Shown here one piece after another: positions 24,242 through 30,793 of a stretch of DNA of 34,388 nucleotides. Where the stretch lies: IMG/VR virus record IMGVR_UViG_3300022074_000178, positions 1 through 34,388 of that record. One strand, 5' to 3'. The notes beneath the pieces are model-generated. The model was not told the DNA's origin, did no database searches, and was given only the letters and a program-made list of their open reading frames with translations. A program made the translations under genes and the position numbers. The stretch comes from a virus. Within the stretch, counting starts at the first letter, position 1. Each line of letters begins with the position of its first letter.

Positions 24242-24623
24242 ACAGGAAGCTGCCACGCTATTACAGAAGCTTGTTCGCATGAAGTACGCAGACGACTTCG
24301 GTATGTGCCAGTGTGTAACTTGCGGGAAGATAGAGCTTTATAAAAACATGGACGGCGGGCATTTTGTTAGCCGCAGACACAACGCTACGCTTCTTGTAGA
24401 AGAGAATATTCACCCTCAATGCAAAGGCTGCAACAACCATAAGAACGGAAACATTGATAGCTACTCTGTTTTTATGATCGACACTTATGGTTTGGATGCC
24501 ATGAAAGAGCTGGTTGCCTCAAAGCATCAGGTTCGCAAATTTACTGACACTGAGTTGCTGGAACTAATTGCTGAGTACAAGAGAAGAATAAAAGAACAAG
24601 AGCAGCGGTTGGCTGGCGTGTAG
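24204..24623 (+). CDS. ninG: NinG/Rap-type HNH-like Holliday junction nuclease (catalytic half)
   Basis: A 139-residue protein. GTG at 24204 is supported by GAGAGGAAG eight bases upstream and overlaps the zinc-finger ORF by 38 bases. Motifs of the lambda NinG (Rap) family are visible: C37-x-x-C40 (CVTCGK), GGH53FVSRRHNATLL, ENIHPQC73KGC76NNHKNGN. Rap resolves or cuts branched recombination intermediates. Normal NinG is about 200 residues with an N-terminal zinc motif; here only the catalytic part is present. It ends the annealase/SSB/phosphoesterase recombination set. Confidence 0.8.
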   Translation: MPTRKPKTVAKLKQEAATLLQKLVRMKYADDFGMCQCVTCGKIELYKNMDGGHFVSRRHNATLLVEENIHPQCKGCNNHKNGNIDSYSVFMIDTYGLDAMKELVASKHQVRKFTDTELLELIAEYKRRIKEQEQRLAGV

Positions 24624-24641
24624 CCATAACATGATATGTAG

Positions 24642-24647
24642 TATAAT
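24642..24647 (+). promoter_or_regulatory. Possible promoter (-10 TATAAT)
   Basis: A perfect TATAAT in the 48-bp gap before the gene at 24672; a start around 24654 would leave a short leader containing GGAGGT. No clear -35 element is seen at 16-18 bases, so this is moderate evidence only. Confidence 0.35.
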
Positions 24648-24671
24648 AGTCATGCCTATATGGAGGTGACT

Positions 24672-24866
24672 ATGTGTACGAAGGTTAAGCGTGCCATGTT
24701 CTGTACTCGCAACGGCTATAAGCACATCGAGAGCTTAGAAGAGGTTTGTGTTCTCGTTGGGCGACTGAAAGGACTCACCGAGTCCGAGTATCTCGATCTC
24801 TGTGCTATTAACAAGCTGGAGAACGCGCGAGCACTCGAAATGGCAAAGTACTATCCCGTCCGGTAG
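24672..24866 (+). CDS. Small protein, unknown
   Basis: A 64-residue protein. The ATG at 24660 is in frame, but GGAGGT sits between it and the ATG at 24672, which is therefore the likely start. The sequence has paired Cys residues (MCTKVKRAMFCTRNGYKH) and a helical SLEEVCVLVGRLKGLTESEYLDL region. No domain is recognised. It lies just before the second operator promoter. Confidence 0.6.
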   Translation: MCTKVKRAMFCTRNGYKHIESLEEVCVLVGRLKGLTESEYLDLCAINKLENARALEMAKYYPVR

Positions 24867-24897
24867 CTAGACCGGAATCCCGCAGGGTGACACACCC
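24860..24897. other. Two adjacent hairpins after the 24672 gene
   Basis: CCGGT/ACCGG (24860-24864 with 24871-24875) spans the stop codon, and GGGTG/CACCC (24885-24889 with 24893-24897) follows. Neither is followed by a T-tract, so they are not convincing terminators; they may protect the mRNA end or bind a protein. The rest of the gap up to 24941 is A-rich and shows nothing else. Confidence 0.4.
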
Positions 24898-24941
24898 CAG
24901 CTTACTGCCCCCAAAAAAAGTAAAAAACTTTCCTAAAACGC

Positions 24942-24970
24942 TTGCACGTAATAACACATGTTGTTATCTT
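24942..24970 (+). promoter_or_regulatory. Second operator-controlled promoter
   Basis: TTGCAC (24942-24947) and TATCTT (24965-24970), 17 bases apart, with the operator ATAACACatgTTGTTAT at 24951-24967 in between. The operator begins nine bases after the start of the -35, as in the promoter at 19223. The pair points to one regulator controlling both modules. Confidence 0.75.
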
Positions 24971-25014
24971 AACTGTGTCGGGGATGTCCCGGCTTGTCTA
25001 ACGGGAGAGACACA

Positions 25015-25233
25015 ATGTACAACGACATCAACATCCGCATCGAAAACGCTGAAGCTAACTTGATTGAAGCTCTGCGTATTGCTGGCGCTAACAACTACGC
25101 CGAAGAAGTTGCCGCCTACTACATCAATGAGAAAATTGTAAAACTGGATATGAACATCGGTCGCTACAAGTTTACTCATGGCGCATTCTTAGATGCAGAC
25201 GTTATCGAACGCGCAATCGAGCTGGCCGCATAA
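25015..25233 (+). CDS. First gene behind the second operator promoter, unknown
   Basis: A 72-residue helical protein (YNDINIRIENAEANLIEAL... YINEKIVKLDMNIGRYKF). ATG 25015 is preferred to an upstream start at 24994, as it follows ACGGGAGAGACACA, which resembles the leader of the gene at 19289. The gene has its own terminator at its end. No domain recognised; likely highly expressed early, given a regulated promoter and a terminator directly after it. Confidence 0.65.
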   Translation: MYNDINIRIENAEANLIEALRIAGANNYAEEVAAYYINEKIVKLDMNIGRYKFTHGAFLDADVIERAIELAA

Positions 25234-25245
25234 GCGGCCTTTTCT
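25224..25245 (+). terminator. Rho-independent terminator overlapping the stop codon
   Basis: GGCCGC/GCGGCC stem (25224-25229 with 25234-25239), loop ATAA containing the TAA stop of the gene at 25015, then TTTTCT. Genes downstream need read-through or another promoter. Confidence 0.75.
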
Positions 25246-25258
25246 GCTTGGGGATGGC

Positions 25259-25405
25259 ATGACGACAATCGTATTTAACAGCTTAGAGAGTGCTTTACGC
25301 TGGTGTAAACATAGCGATGTCAGCACTAAGTATATCGAGAATGTGCAAGGCTCTTGGTTGATTAAGTATCCTGGCGTCCATGATCCGTATGAGGGAGACC
25401 AATAA
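25259..25405 (+). CDS. Very small protein, unknown
   Basis: A 48-residue protein (MTTIVFNSLESALRWCKHS, ending GVHDPYEGDQ). The reading frame is open further upstream to 25193, but that would overlap the previous gene; ATG 25259 with GGGGAT upstream is chosen. No domain recognised. Confidence 0.5.
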   Translation: MTTIVFNSLESALRWCKHSDVSTKYIENVQGSWLIKYPGVHDPYEGDQ

Positions 25406-25410
25406 CAGAC

Positions 25411-25578
25411 ATGAACGCAGACATCGAGCTTCGCATCTTATCTCTATTGCGCGCGCGTTATTACGATCACGAGATCGCGTCCATCATAGAGCTAGAGTTT
25501 CCAACGCTGAACGAGTTCGATATCGAGGACTTGCCGGCACGCATAAAAAAAGTAAAGAGGGTAATCACATGGAACTAA
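25411..25578 (+). CDS. Very small helical protein, unknown
   Basis: A 55-residue ORF (MNADIELRILSLLRARYYDHE..., ending RIKKVKRVITWN) that begins five bases after the previous stop and overlaps the next start by ten bases. It has a helix-rich, hydrophobic core and a basic tail, with an HEIASIIELEFP segment that may be a small HTH. GAGGGAGA lies 12 bases upstream. No start or stop conflict in the compact gene order supports it. Confidence 0.5.
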   Translation: MNADIELRILSLLRARYYDHEIASIIELEFPTLNEFDIEDLPARIKKVKRVITWN

Positions 25579-25769
25579 CAGATAGAAAGCACCTATTCTT
25601 GGCGCTTGTTGTATTCATCATCGCTTACGGCTTGGTAGGCACTGGCGACTTTGAGGACGCGCTGCAGTCGCAACGTCACTACTGTGATAGCGTTAATCGT
25701 TACGCAGAGAGTCGCGGCGAGTTCGGACATCCACCGTACAACCTGCAGATCAAATGCGATGAACAATAA
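25569..25769 (+). CDS. Small membrane-anchored protein
   Basis: A 66-residue protein; ATG 25569 follows AGAGGG and is preferred to upstream starts of the same frame that lie in the previous gene. Residues ~8-26 (LFLALVVFIIAYGLVGTGD, in part) form one membrane helix. The remainder includes two Cys (HYCDSVNRYAE... QIKCDEQ). The pattern YCxxVxxY...PPYN...C resembles small membrane proteins common in phage early regions, of unknown role. Confidence 0.6.
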   Translation: MELTDRKHLFLALVVFIIAYGLVGTGDFEDALQSQRHYCDSVNRYAESRGEFGHPPYNLQIKCDEQ

Positions 25770-25935
25770 AGCATCAACTGAGATGACGCAGCAAGAGGTT
25801 GCGGACGAGCTGGGTATTAGTAGAGTAAGAGTGCGGCAGTTAGAACAGGCTGCCATCAAGAAATTGCGCAAGAATGAAAAGCTAAAAGCGTGGGCTGATC
25901 AATTGCCAAGGGAGGCAAGATCATGGGAGAAGTAG
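25759..25935 (+). CDS. Sigma70 region 4-like small DNA-binding protein
   Basis: A 58-residue protein overlapping its upstream neighbour by 11 bases. The central part (TQQEVADELGISRVRVRQLE, then QAAIKKLRK) is a very good match to region 4.2 of sigma70 (typically ...ERIRQIEAKALRKLR), the domain that contacts the -35 element and the beta-flap. Regions 2 and 3 are missing. It might compete with host sigma at promoters, act as an activator, or guide RNA polymerase. Start site is moderately certain (an in-frame ATG at 25783 is possible). Confidence 0.7.
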   Translation: MNNKASTEMTQQEVADELGISRVRVRQLEQAAIKKLRKNEKLKAWADQLPREARSWEK

Positions 25936-26183
25936 TAGACGGTAACTTTGAAACACCAGAGACGCGAAACGCGCACTTTGTTAAGGCGATTAACGACTTT
26001 AGGGATGACCTTATCGCGAGTGTAGAGATGTTTCTAGAGCGAGAGCCAGGCTCAGACGAAAAGTTCGCGTGGTTATTTGTATTCACCGGCTCCGTAGAGT
26101 GTCTGAAACAGGCAGGCGCTGACATAGACTACTTACGAGAGCTTTTAGAAAGCTTTGATGAAGAGCCGCCACAAGCCCATTAA
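25923..26183 (+). CDS. Small acidic protein, unknown
   Basis: An 86-residue helical protein (ETRNAHFVKAINDFRDDLIA, FAWLFVFTGSVECLKQAG, then an acidic tail SFDEEPPQ). Its ATG follows GGGAGG and overlaps the preceding sigma-like gene by 13 bases, so the two are probably translated together. No domain recognised; the pairing suggests a possible partner of the sigma-like protein. Confidence 0.55.
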   Translation: MGEVVDGNFETPETRNAHFVKAINDFRDDLIASVEMFLEREPGSDEKFAWLFVFTGSVECLKQAGADIDYLRELLESFDEEPPQAH

Positions 26184-26292
26184 AGAATCCGTATGGCGCT
26201 GGGGTTTTCCTCTGTTGGCCTTACAGCGCTATCGCCAAGCCGGTTGGCAGCATCCCGGTGGATACAATTGCTGCTTTACTCAAGGGGATCAA

Positions 26293-26481
26293 ATGAAAAT
26301 ATCAAAACAAGAAATGCAAGAAGCACGCTCGCTCTATGACAAGGGTGTTGACGTGTGGTCTTTATCCGAAGCCTTCGGTGTTCACTACGACACTATGCGC
26401 AAGTACCTACGCCAGTTCGAACTATATGGTGAGTCTATGTACACACCTAATCCACAATATGTTGAGAAAACAGACGATTAG
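26293..26481 (+). CDS. Small HTH protein (resolvase/transposase-type HTH)
   Basis: A 62-residue protein. ATG 26293 after AAGGGGAT is chosen; the frame is open back to ATG 26155/26158, which would overlap the previous gene by about 28 bases and fill the otherwise empty 26184-26292. Residues ~5-40 (KQEMQEARSLYDKGVDVWSL, SEAFGVHYDTMRKYL) have the shape of an HTH in which a short helix, 'WSLSEAFGVHYDT', leads to a recognition helix. It may be another regulator of the small-gene module. Confidence 0.55.
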   Translation: MKISKQEMQEARSLYDKGVDVWSLSEAFGVHYDTMRKYLRQFELYGESMYTPNPQYVEKTDD

Positions 26482-26489
26482 AGTAAAAT
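26462..26489 (+). promoter_or_regulatory. Possible promoter before the DUF551-like gene
   Basis: TTGAGA (26462-26467) and TAAAAT (26484-26489) with a 16-base spacer, overlapping the end of the previous gene. A short CACTG/CAGTG hairpin lies just after it in the leader. Moderate evidence. Confidence 0.35.
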
Positions 26490-26519
26490 AGCACTGTCAT
26501 TGGCAGTGAGGCGGGGGCT

Positions 26520-26726
26520 ATGCTGCAAGTGGTTAATATTGAGTGGCACGTCATCGAAGCTGGTAACATGCCGCAAGAAGAGAAAACCGTTTTGGTCGCA
26601 TTCGATGATAGCACCGTCGAGTCGTGGCCTCTTACCGTTAATGACATTATGGACGGCGAAGTACGCGCAGGACGCAGCATGGGGCTGTACTGGGCTGAAT
26701 CTATACCGCACCCAGATGAGGACTAA
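26520..26726 (+). CDS. DUF551-like small protein
   Basis: A 68-residue protein with AGGCGGGG upstream. The pattern I/W-H-V...(E/K)TVLVAF...S/D...WPL and a C-terminal W-x-ES-I-PHPD resembles the DUF551 family (W...P...VLV...W.PLPPP), small phage proteins of unknown function. Another ORF on the same strand (26500-26793) overlaps it but lacks a good start. It lies directly before terminase. Confidence 0.55.
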   Translation: MLQVVNIEWHVIEAGNMPQEEKTVLVAFDDSTVESWPLTVNDIMDGEVRAGRSMGLYWAESIPHPDED

Positions 26727-26729
26727 CCG

Positions 26730-27035
26730 GTGGCAACTACAAGACGGCATAAGATACGCGCTGTTAAGGACGAAGAGAACAGACGCGCATTAAGCGTTAG
26801 GGGTAAGGCAGAATATATCTTTGATTTGATTGACGAAATCGGAGAGCTTGACCCGCAAACAGACGATCACTTCCAAGCTAAGGTACAGCAGAAGAAGACA
26901 CAGGCTGAACTACGGCTTAAGATGCTCGCTAAGACGCTACCTGACCTGAAGCAAGTAGACGCTGATCTATCTTCTAGCGATGGTTCCATGACTCCACCTA
27001 CGGTAATTGAACTTGTCGCAAAAGGTCTCGATTGA
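26730..27035 (+). CDS. Putative terminase small subunit
   Basis: A 101-residue protein. GTG 26730 has GAGGA upstream at the right spacing. It has a basic N-terminus (ATTRRHKIRAVKDEENRR), a helical core (KAEYIFDLIDEIGEL, VQQKKTQAELRLKMLAKTLP) and a C-terminal PPTVIELVAKGLD. Small terminases bind the pac site and regulate the large subunit; size, helical content and overlap with the large subunit gene (29 bases) support this, although sequence alone is not decisive. Confidence 0.6.
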   Translation: MATTRRHKIRAVKDEENRRALSVRGKAEYIFDLIDEIGELDPQTDDHFQAKVQQKKTQAELRLKMLAKTLPDLKQVDADLSSSDGSMTPPTVIELVAKGLD

Positions 27036-28293
27036 ACTACCTCCTAAACTAGCTGACCTATTCACTGGGGAGGCTAGATACCGTTGCTCATACGGTGGCC
27101 GAGGTTCTGCTAAGACACGATCCTTTGCTCTGATGACTGCTGTATGGGGTATGCGCTGGGGTGTAGCCGGTAAGCAGGGACAGATACTCTGCGCACGTGA
27201 GCACCTTAACTCTCTGGACGAGTCCTCTATGGAGGAGGTTAAGTCAGCTATACGATCTGTTCCCTGCCTGATGGACTACTACGAGATCGGTGAGCGTTAC
27301 ATACGTTCCCGGGATGGTCGCATTACGTACGTGTTCGCCGGCTTAAGGCGTAACCTGGATAGCATTAAGTCAAAGGCTCGCATCCTGCTGTGCTGGGTAG
27401 ACGAGGCCGAGACTGTTACTGAGACGGCGTGGCAGAAGCTTATACCTACTGTGCGAGAGGACGACTCTGAGATATGGGTCACGTGGAACCCTGAGAACAA
27501 GCATTCTGCTACGCATCACCGATTCCGGGTCAACATGCCAGAGCAGTGCAAGATTGTGGATATGAACTGGCGGGACAACCCGTGGTTCCCTGACGTGTTA
27601 GAGCAAGAGCGACAGGACGATCTTAAGAAGCGCCCGGATGTCTACGATCATATATGGGAAGGTGACTTCAGAATCTTTTCAGAAGGCGCTTACTACACCA
27701 ATGAAATGGCTAATGCATTGCACGAGGGTCGCATTGATCGTGTCCCATACGAGCGCTCAGTGGGCGTGGTGACGGCCTGGGACTTAGGTGTTGGTGATAG
27801 CACGGCGATCTGGTTTGCTCAGTTTGTCGGTCCAGAGGTTAGGCTGATAGATTACTACGAGAATGCCGGTGTTGGCCTCGATCACTACGCACGCATACTG
27901 CAAGAGAAAGGCTACATCTACGAGCAACACATCCTACCTCACGACGTCCGGGTACGAGAGCTCGGCAGCGGCCGGTCACGCTTAGAGGTATTGGATAACT
28001 TACGCGTAACGCCGGTATCGATAGCTCCACAACTGAACGTAGACGATGGCATCCAGGCTGTAAGGTCTCTGCTAGATCTCTGTTACTTTGACAAGGACAA
28101 GTGCGAGAAGGGCATCGACTGTTTGAGACAGTATCGCCGGCAGTATAACGAGACCATGCAGGTATGGAATGAGCGACCATTGCACGACTGGACATCACAC
28201 TGCGCAGACGCATTTAGATACCTAGCGATTGGCAGGAAAGAGTTCTCCGACTGGGGCGCGCCTATACGACGTAACCTCAAGGGCATTGTCTGA
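27007..28293 (+). CDS. terL: Terminase large subunit
   Basis: A 428-residue packaging motor. The Walker A motif GGRGSAKT is at residues 30-37 and Walker B ILLCWVDEA at 126-134, with catalytic E133. The nuclease domain starts near D259 (AWDLGVGDST), continues with DGIQAVRSLLD, and ends HDWTSHCADAFRYLAIG with D401. The order fits the Terminase_3/PBSX-type family, with usual length. The start is probably TTG 27007, which is inside the preceding gene; no ATG occurs before the P-loop. It cuts and pumps DNA through the portal at 13189. Confidence 0.93.
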   Translation: MNLSQKVSIELPPKLADLFTGEARYRCSYGGRGSAKTRSFALMTAVWGMRWGVAGKQGQILCAREHLNSLDESSMEEVKSAIRSVPCLMDYYEIGERYIRSRDGRITYVFAGLRRNLDSIKSKARILLCWVDEAETVTETAWQKLIPTVREDDSEIWVTWNPENKHSATHHRFRVNMPEQCKIVDMNWRDNPWFPDVLEQERQDDLKKRPDVYDHIWEGDFRIFSEGAYYTNEMANALHEGRIDRVPYERSVGVVTAWDLGVGDSTAIWFAQFVGPEVRLIDYYENAGVGLDHYARILQEKGYIYEQHILPHDVRVRELGSGRSRLEVLDNLRVTPVSIAPQLNVDDGIQAVRSLLDLCYFDKDKCEKGIDCLRQYRRQYNETMQVWNERPLHDWTSHCADAFRYLAIGRKEFSDWGAPIRRNLKGIV

Positions 28294-28299
28294 TATAAT
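28291..28299 (+). promoter_or_regulatory. Possible extended -10 promoter for the late operon
   Basis: TGATATAAT, an ideal extended -10 (TGnTATAAT), overlapping the terminase TGA. A start near 28306 would give a short leader containing GGAGG for the gene at 28323. No -35 is seen. The same 11-mer TGATATAATTG occurs at 8651. Confidence 0.4.
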
Positions 28300-28322
28300 T
28301 GGCCCTTCACACTGGAGGCTTC

Positions 28323-30275
28323 ATGGCAATTGGCACACGCTTACGCGGTATTCTTGATGAGTTAATCGCTACCGGGTATCCCGAGCAGGTTGCCGAGCGT
28401 ATTGCTTCTGGCGACCTACCAATGGACACCGCTTCCCGTATGCAGCGTGCCGAGGCTATGGGCTTTGATCCCGCCGACGTGCAGTATCATGGAACGTCAG
28501 ACGACATCAATGCGTTCCGCGAAGGATTGTTAGGCGAGCGCGACCCGGGTTATGTTGGTAAGGGTGTTTACACAACCCCAGAGGCAAGGCTCGCATCATC
28601 ATACGCAAACATGGCGCCGCCACGAGAAAGAAACATCGCAGGCGATTACTCAAATCCTAATGTGATGCCTTTGCTAACTAGGTCTGGCGAATATCAGCAA
28701 TTCGATCTGTCAGACAAATTAACTCTTGCTAACGAAATAAGACAAAACCCAGAAGTAGCAAGCGCTCTCACGCAAGAGTTACAAGATGCGGGAAAGATCG
28801 GCGCAGAAGTTAGAGATGCAACAGGTGCGCTAGTAGAGCGATCCACCTTTGATCCCCAAAATGTCCGCTCACTCTTTGCCGCATTCGATCCTGAGTACAC
28901 AGGTTCTAATATCCTTGGTGACCGGGCTATCCCAGTTGCCGGTGCTGGGCTATTGGCTGCAGCAGCTATGGCGCCAGAGGAGGCAGAGGCTGGCGTTATT
29001 AAGACGTTTGGCCGTGAGTTCGACCCTCGCTTTGATAAGCGTGCTTTAGAGCAAGAGAAGCTACGAGACACCACATATACGATAGAGGAGCGTGGCACGC
29101 AGGACGCACCTCGTATACCTCTGGCTGACTTAGAAGGCCGTCCATTTGTGACGACAATGTCAGATCGCACGCAGGCAGGCGGATTGCTAACAGGCATCAA
29201 TGATGTGGCGCTTGATAGGCCCATTAACCTTCAAGGCGGTCAAGGCTTTATGTTCGAGAACCCCGGTATGACATGGGCATCTGCTCCTGGCGTTGTTACG
29301 CAGATTATGAATAAAGCTGCAGAGGCGGGAGAGAACCCCATCTATATGCCTTTCCGCATGGCTCCTACAGGCGGTGATTTTGCCACTATGACCGGCGAGA
29401 CAATGCTTAGTTATGCGTCTAGCAATATGAGTAAGGCGCAGAAGAAAGAACTAGATAAGGCTGTCAAAGGCTTTGTTAGTAAAGGCGCAATGGTTAAGGG
29501 TAAGCGCGTGGGCGCCGGCCTAAAGATCAAGGACTGGAAAGGCGTCGATGATCCTCGGTCGGTAGATGCATTCCGTAACGCGCCAGACTCACTGCGCAAA
29601 GAACTTATGAACATGATCGACGTCAACTTCCGCAATAAGGGTGGGTTGAGCATTGGTCAGGCAAGGCTTGCAGTCACCGAGCCAGGCCAAGCAAATGCCT
29701 TAGACGCTCGCATACAAAACATTGGTGAGATATTTACCGACAGAGACATTATTACGGAGAGCGGTCATCCCTCATATCCTGCCGGGGTGCCCGGTCAAGG
29801 GCTAGGCCGCACCGATCAAGAGGTGAGCATATTTGAGCTTCTACCAGACGCTCGGTATGGCGAGAAGCAGAAAGCAGTGAAAGACCCGCAGAGACCTACA
29901 GCGAGAGAGATTCGCGCATTAACAATGAAGCCTTACGCAGGTCGTATTACTGAAGACATTTTGCGTGGCCTTGAAGCGCGTGGTGTAAACGTCAATGCCA
30001 ACCCATTAGCTACAGCAGCTGCAGTATCAGCAGGCGCAGAGCTAGAGGGATTGCTGTCTCAATTACCTGGGAAGGACGAAGAGGCGTACAGCTACGGCGA
30101 TATTCTGCCTATCAAGCGCGCGTTAGATCCAGAAGAGCGCGAGGGCGTCCTCGGTGGGTACAGCCCGGCGTACACAGGTATCGTTGAGGATTTAGTAGAG
30201 GGCTTGTTAACCTTCAAGACGCAGGCAGAGCAGGGTCTATACAACCCAACTGCGGCGACTGAATTCCTACTGTAA
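28323..30275 (+). CDS. ADP-ribosyltransferase-domain virion protein (polyvalent type)
   Basis: A 650-residue protein; ATG 28323 after GGAGG is preferred to TTG 28299. Residues ~50-200 look like an ADP-ribosyltransferase: YH56GTSDDINAF, GKGVY83TTPEARLASSYA, and NVRSLFAAFDPEYTGSN (180 onward), the phage polyvalent-type ART pattern (YHGT...GxYxT...RSxxAAFDP). A hydrophobic stretch AIPVAGAGLLAAAAMAPEEA follows, then a ~430-residue region with a conserved-looking FMFENPGMTWASAPGVVTQI and DRDIITESGHPSYP, as in ejected phage proteins. It may modify host proteins on entry; activity is inferred from motifs only. Confidence 0.65.
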   Translation: MAIGTRLRGILDELIATGYPEQVAERIASGDLPMDTASRMQRAEAMGFDPADVQYHGTSDDINAFREGLLGERDPGYVGKGVYTTPEARLASSYANMAPPRERNIAGDYSNPNVMPLLTRSGEYQQFDLSDKLTLANEIRQNPEVASALTQELQDAGKIGAEVRDATGALVERSTFDPQNVRSLFAAFDPEYTGSNILGDRAIPVAGAGLLAAAAMAPEEAEAGVIKTFGREFDPRFDKRALEQEKLRDTTYTIEERGTQDAPRIPLADLEGRPFVTTMSDRTQAGGLLTGINDVALDRPINLQGGQGFMFENPGMTWASAPGVVTQIMNKAAEAGENPIYMPFRMAPTGGDFATMTGETMLSYASSNMSKAQKKELDKAVKGFVSKGAMVKGKRVGAGLKIKDWKGVDDPRSVDAFRNAPDSLRKELMNMIDVNFRNKGGLSIGQARLAVTEPGQANALDARIQNIGEIFTDRDIITESGHPSYPAGVPGQGLGRTDQEVSIFELLPDARYGEKQKAVKDPQRPTAREIRALTMKPYAGRITEDILRGLEARGVNVNANPLATAAAVSAGAELEGLLSQLPGKDEEAYSYGDILPIKRALDPEEREGVLGGYSPAYTGIVEDLVEGLLTFKTQAEQGLYNPTAATEFLL

Positions 30276-30283
30276 GGTATAAT

Positions 30284-30523
30284 ATGGCTACACCACGCAA
30301 AGGAAAGGCACGAGTAAAAACCACGGCATCCGGCAGGAAGGTCTCATACGGCCAGAAGGGCGCCAAGGTTAAGCCGGGGACAAGCAAGGGCGACTCGTAC
30401 TGCGCACGCTCATTGGGAATCAAGAAGCGATTACCTAAGAGTAAGCAGAACGATCCTAACACCCCAAACAACCTGTCTAGAAAGCGCTGGAAGTGCTCAG
30501 GCGCGAAGTCGAGGAGAAAATAA
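30284..30523 (+). CDS. Basic small protein, DUF6321-like
   Basis: A 79-residue, very basic protein. The sequence TPRKGKARVKTTASGRKVSYGQKG, KPGTSKGDSYCARSLGI and LSRKRWKCS matches a small phage family that I recall as DUF6321. No signal peptide. Strong positive charge suggests nucleic-acid or capsid binding. It is the first of four consecutive basic genes. Confidence 0.65.
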   Translation: MATPRKGKARVKTTASGRKVSYGQKGAKVKPGTSKGDSYCARSLGIKKRLPKSKQNDPNTPNNLSRKRWKCSGAKSRRK

Positions 30524-30702
30524 TGGGCATGGGCGTTAAGCATTACTCGAAAGATGGCAAGGAGCATAAAGGCGGATTTCATAAAATGCCTGATGGCTCG
30601 CTACACTCTGGTAAGGCGCACACAAAATCTAGTAAGCCGCTGTTTCATTACGGCGACCTAACCCAAAAAGCAAAGCGCAAAGCGCGGGAGGGCTGGAAGT
30701 AA
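30523..30702 (+). CDS. Basic small protein, HKM/KTHTKSSK family
   Basis: A 59-residue protein; ATG 30523 overlaps the previous stop (TAATG). It reads GVKHYSKDGKEHKGGFHKMP, DGSLHSGKAHTKSSK and KAKRKAREGWK, a pattern conserved in phage proteins often encoded beside DUF6321 genes. Basic and hydrophilic; function unknown. Confidence 0.65.
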   Translation: MGMGVKHYSKDGKEHKGGFHKMPDGSLHSGKAHTKSSKPLFHYGDLTQKAKRKAREGWK

Positions 30703-30791
30703 TGCCAAATTACAAGCACAAGAAGAGAGCTCTGCCAAAGCGCGGGCAGCGCGCAGCGACCAACAAAAAAAAGCGTAAGATGAGGAAGTAG
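30702..30791 (+). CDS. Tiny basic peptide (29 aa)
   Basis: A 29-residue peptide with one-base overlap to the previous stop (TAATG), with 15 Lys/Arg residues (MPNYKHKKRALPKRGQRA and KKKRKMRK). It is too short for most gene finders; overlap coupling and the pattern of its neighbours support translation. Confidence 0.55.
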   Translation: MPNYKHKKRALPKRGQRAATNKKKRKMRK

Positions 30792-30793
30792 TC

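Noticed and set aside
26500-26793. 97-codon ORF over the DUF551-like gene
   Set aside because: Same strand but different frame; no clear ribosome site and the DUF551-like frame has recognisable sequence and a good site.
30278-30283. TATAAT directly before the start codon at 30284
   Set aside because: Transcripts would begin inside the gene; the sequence doubles as the spacer after an AAGG ribosome site.
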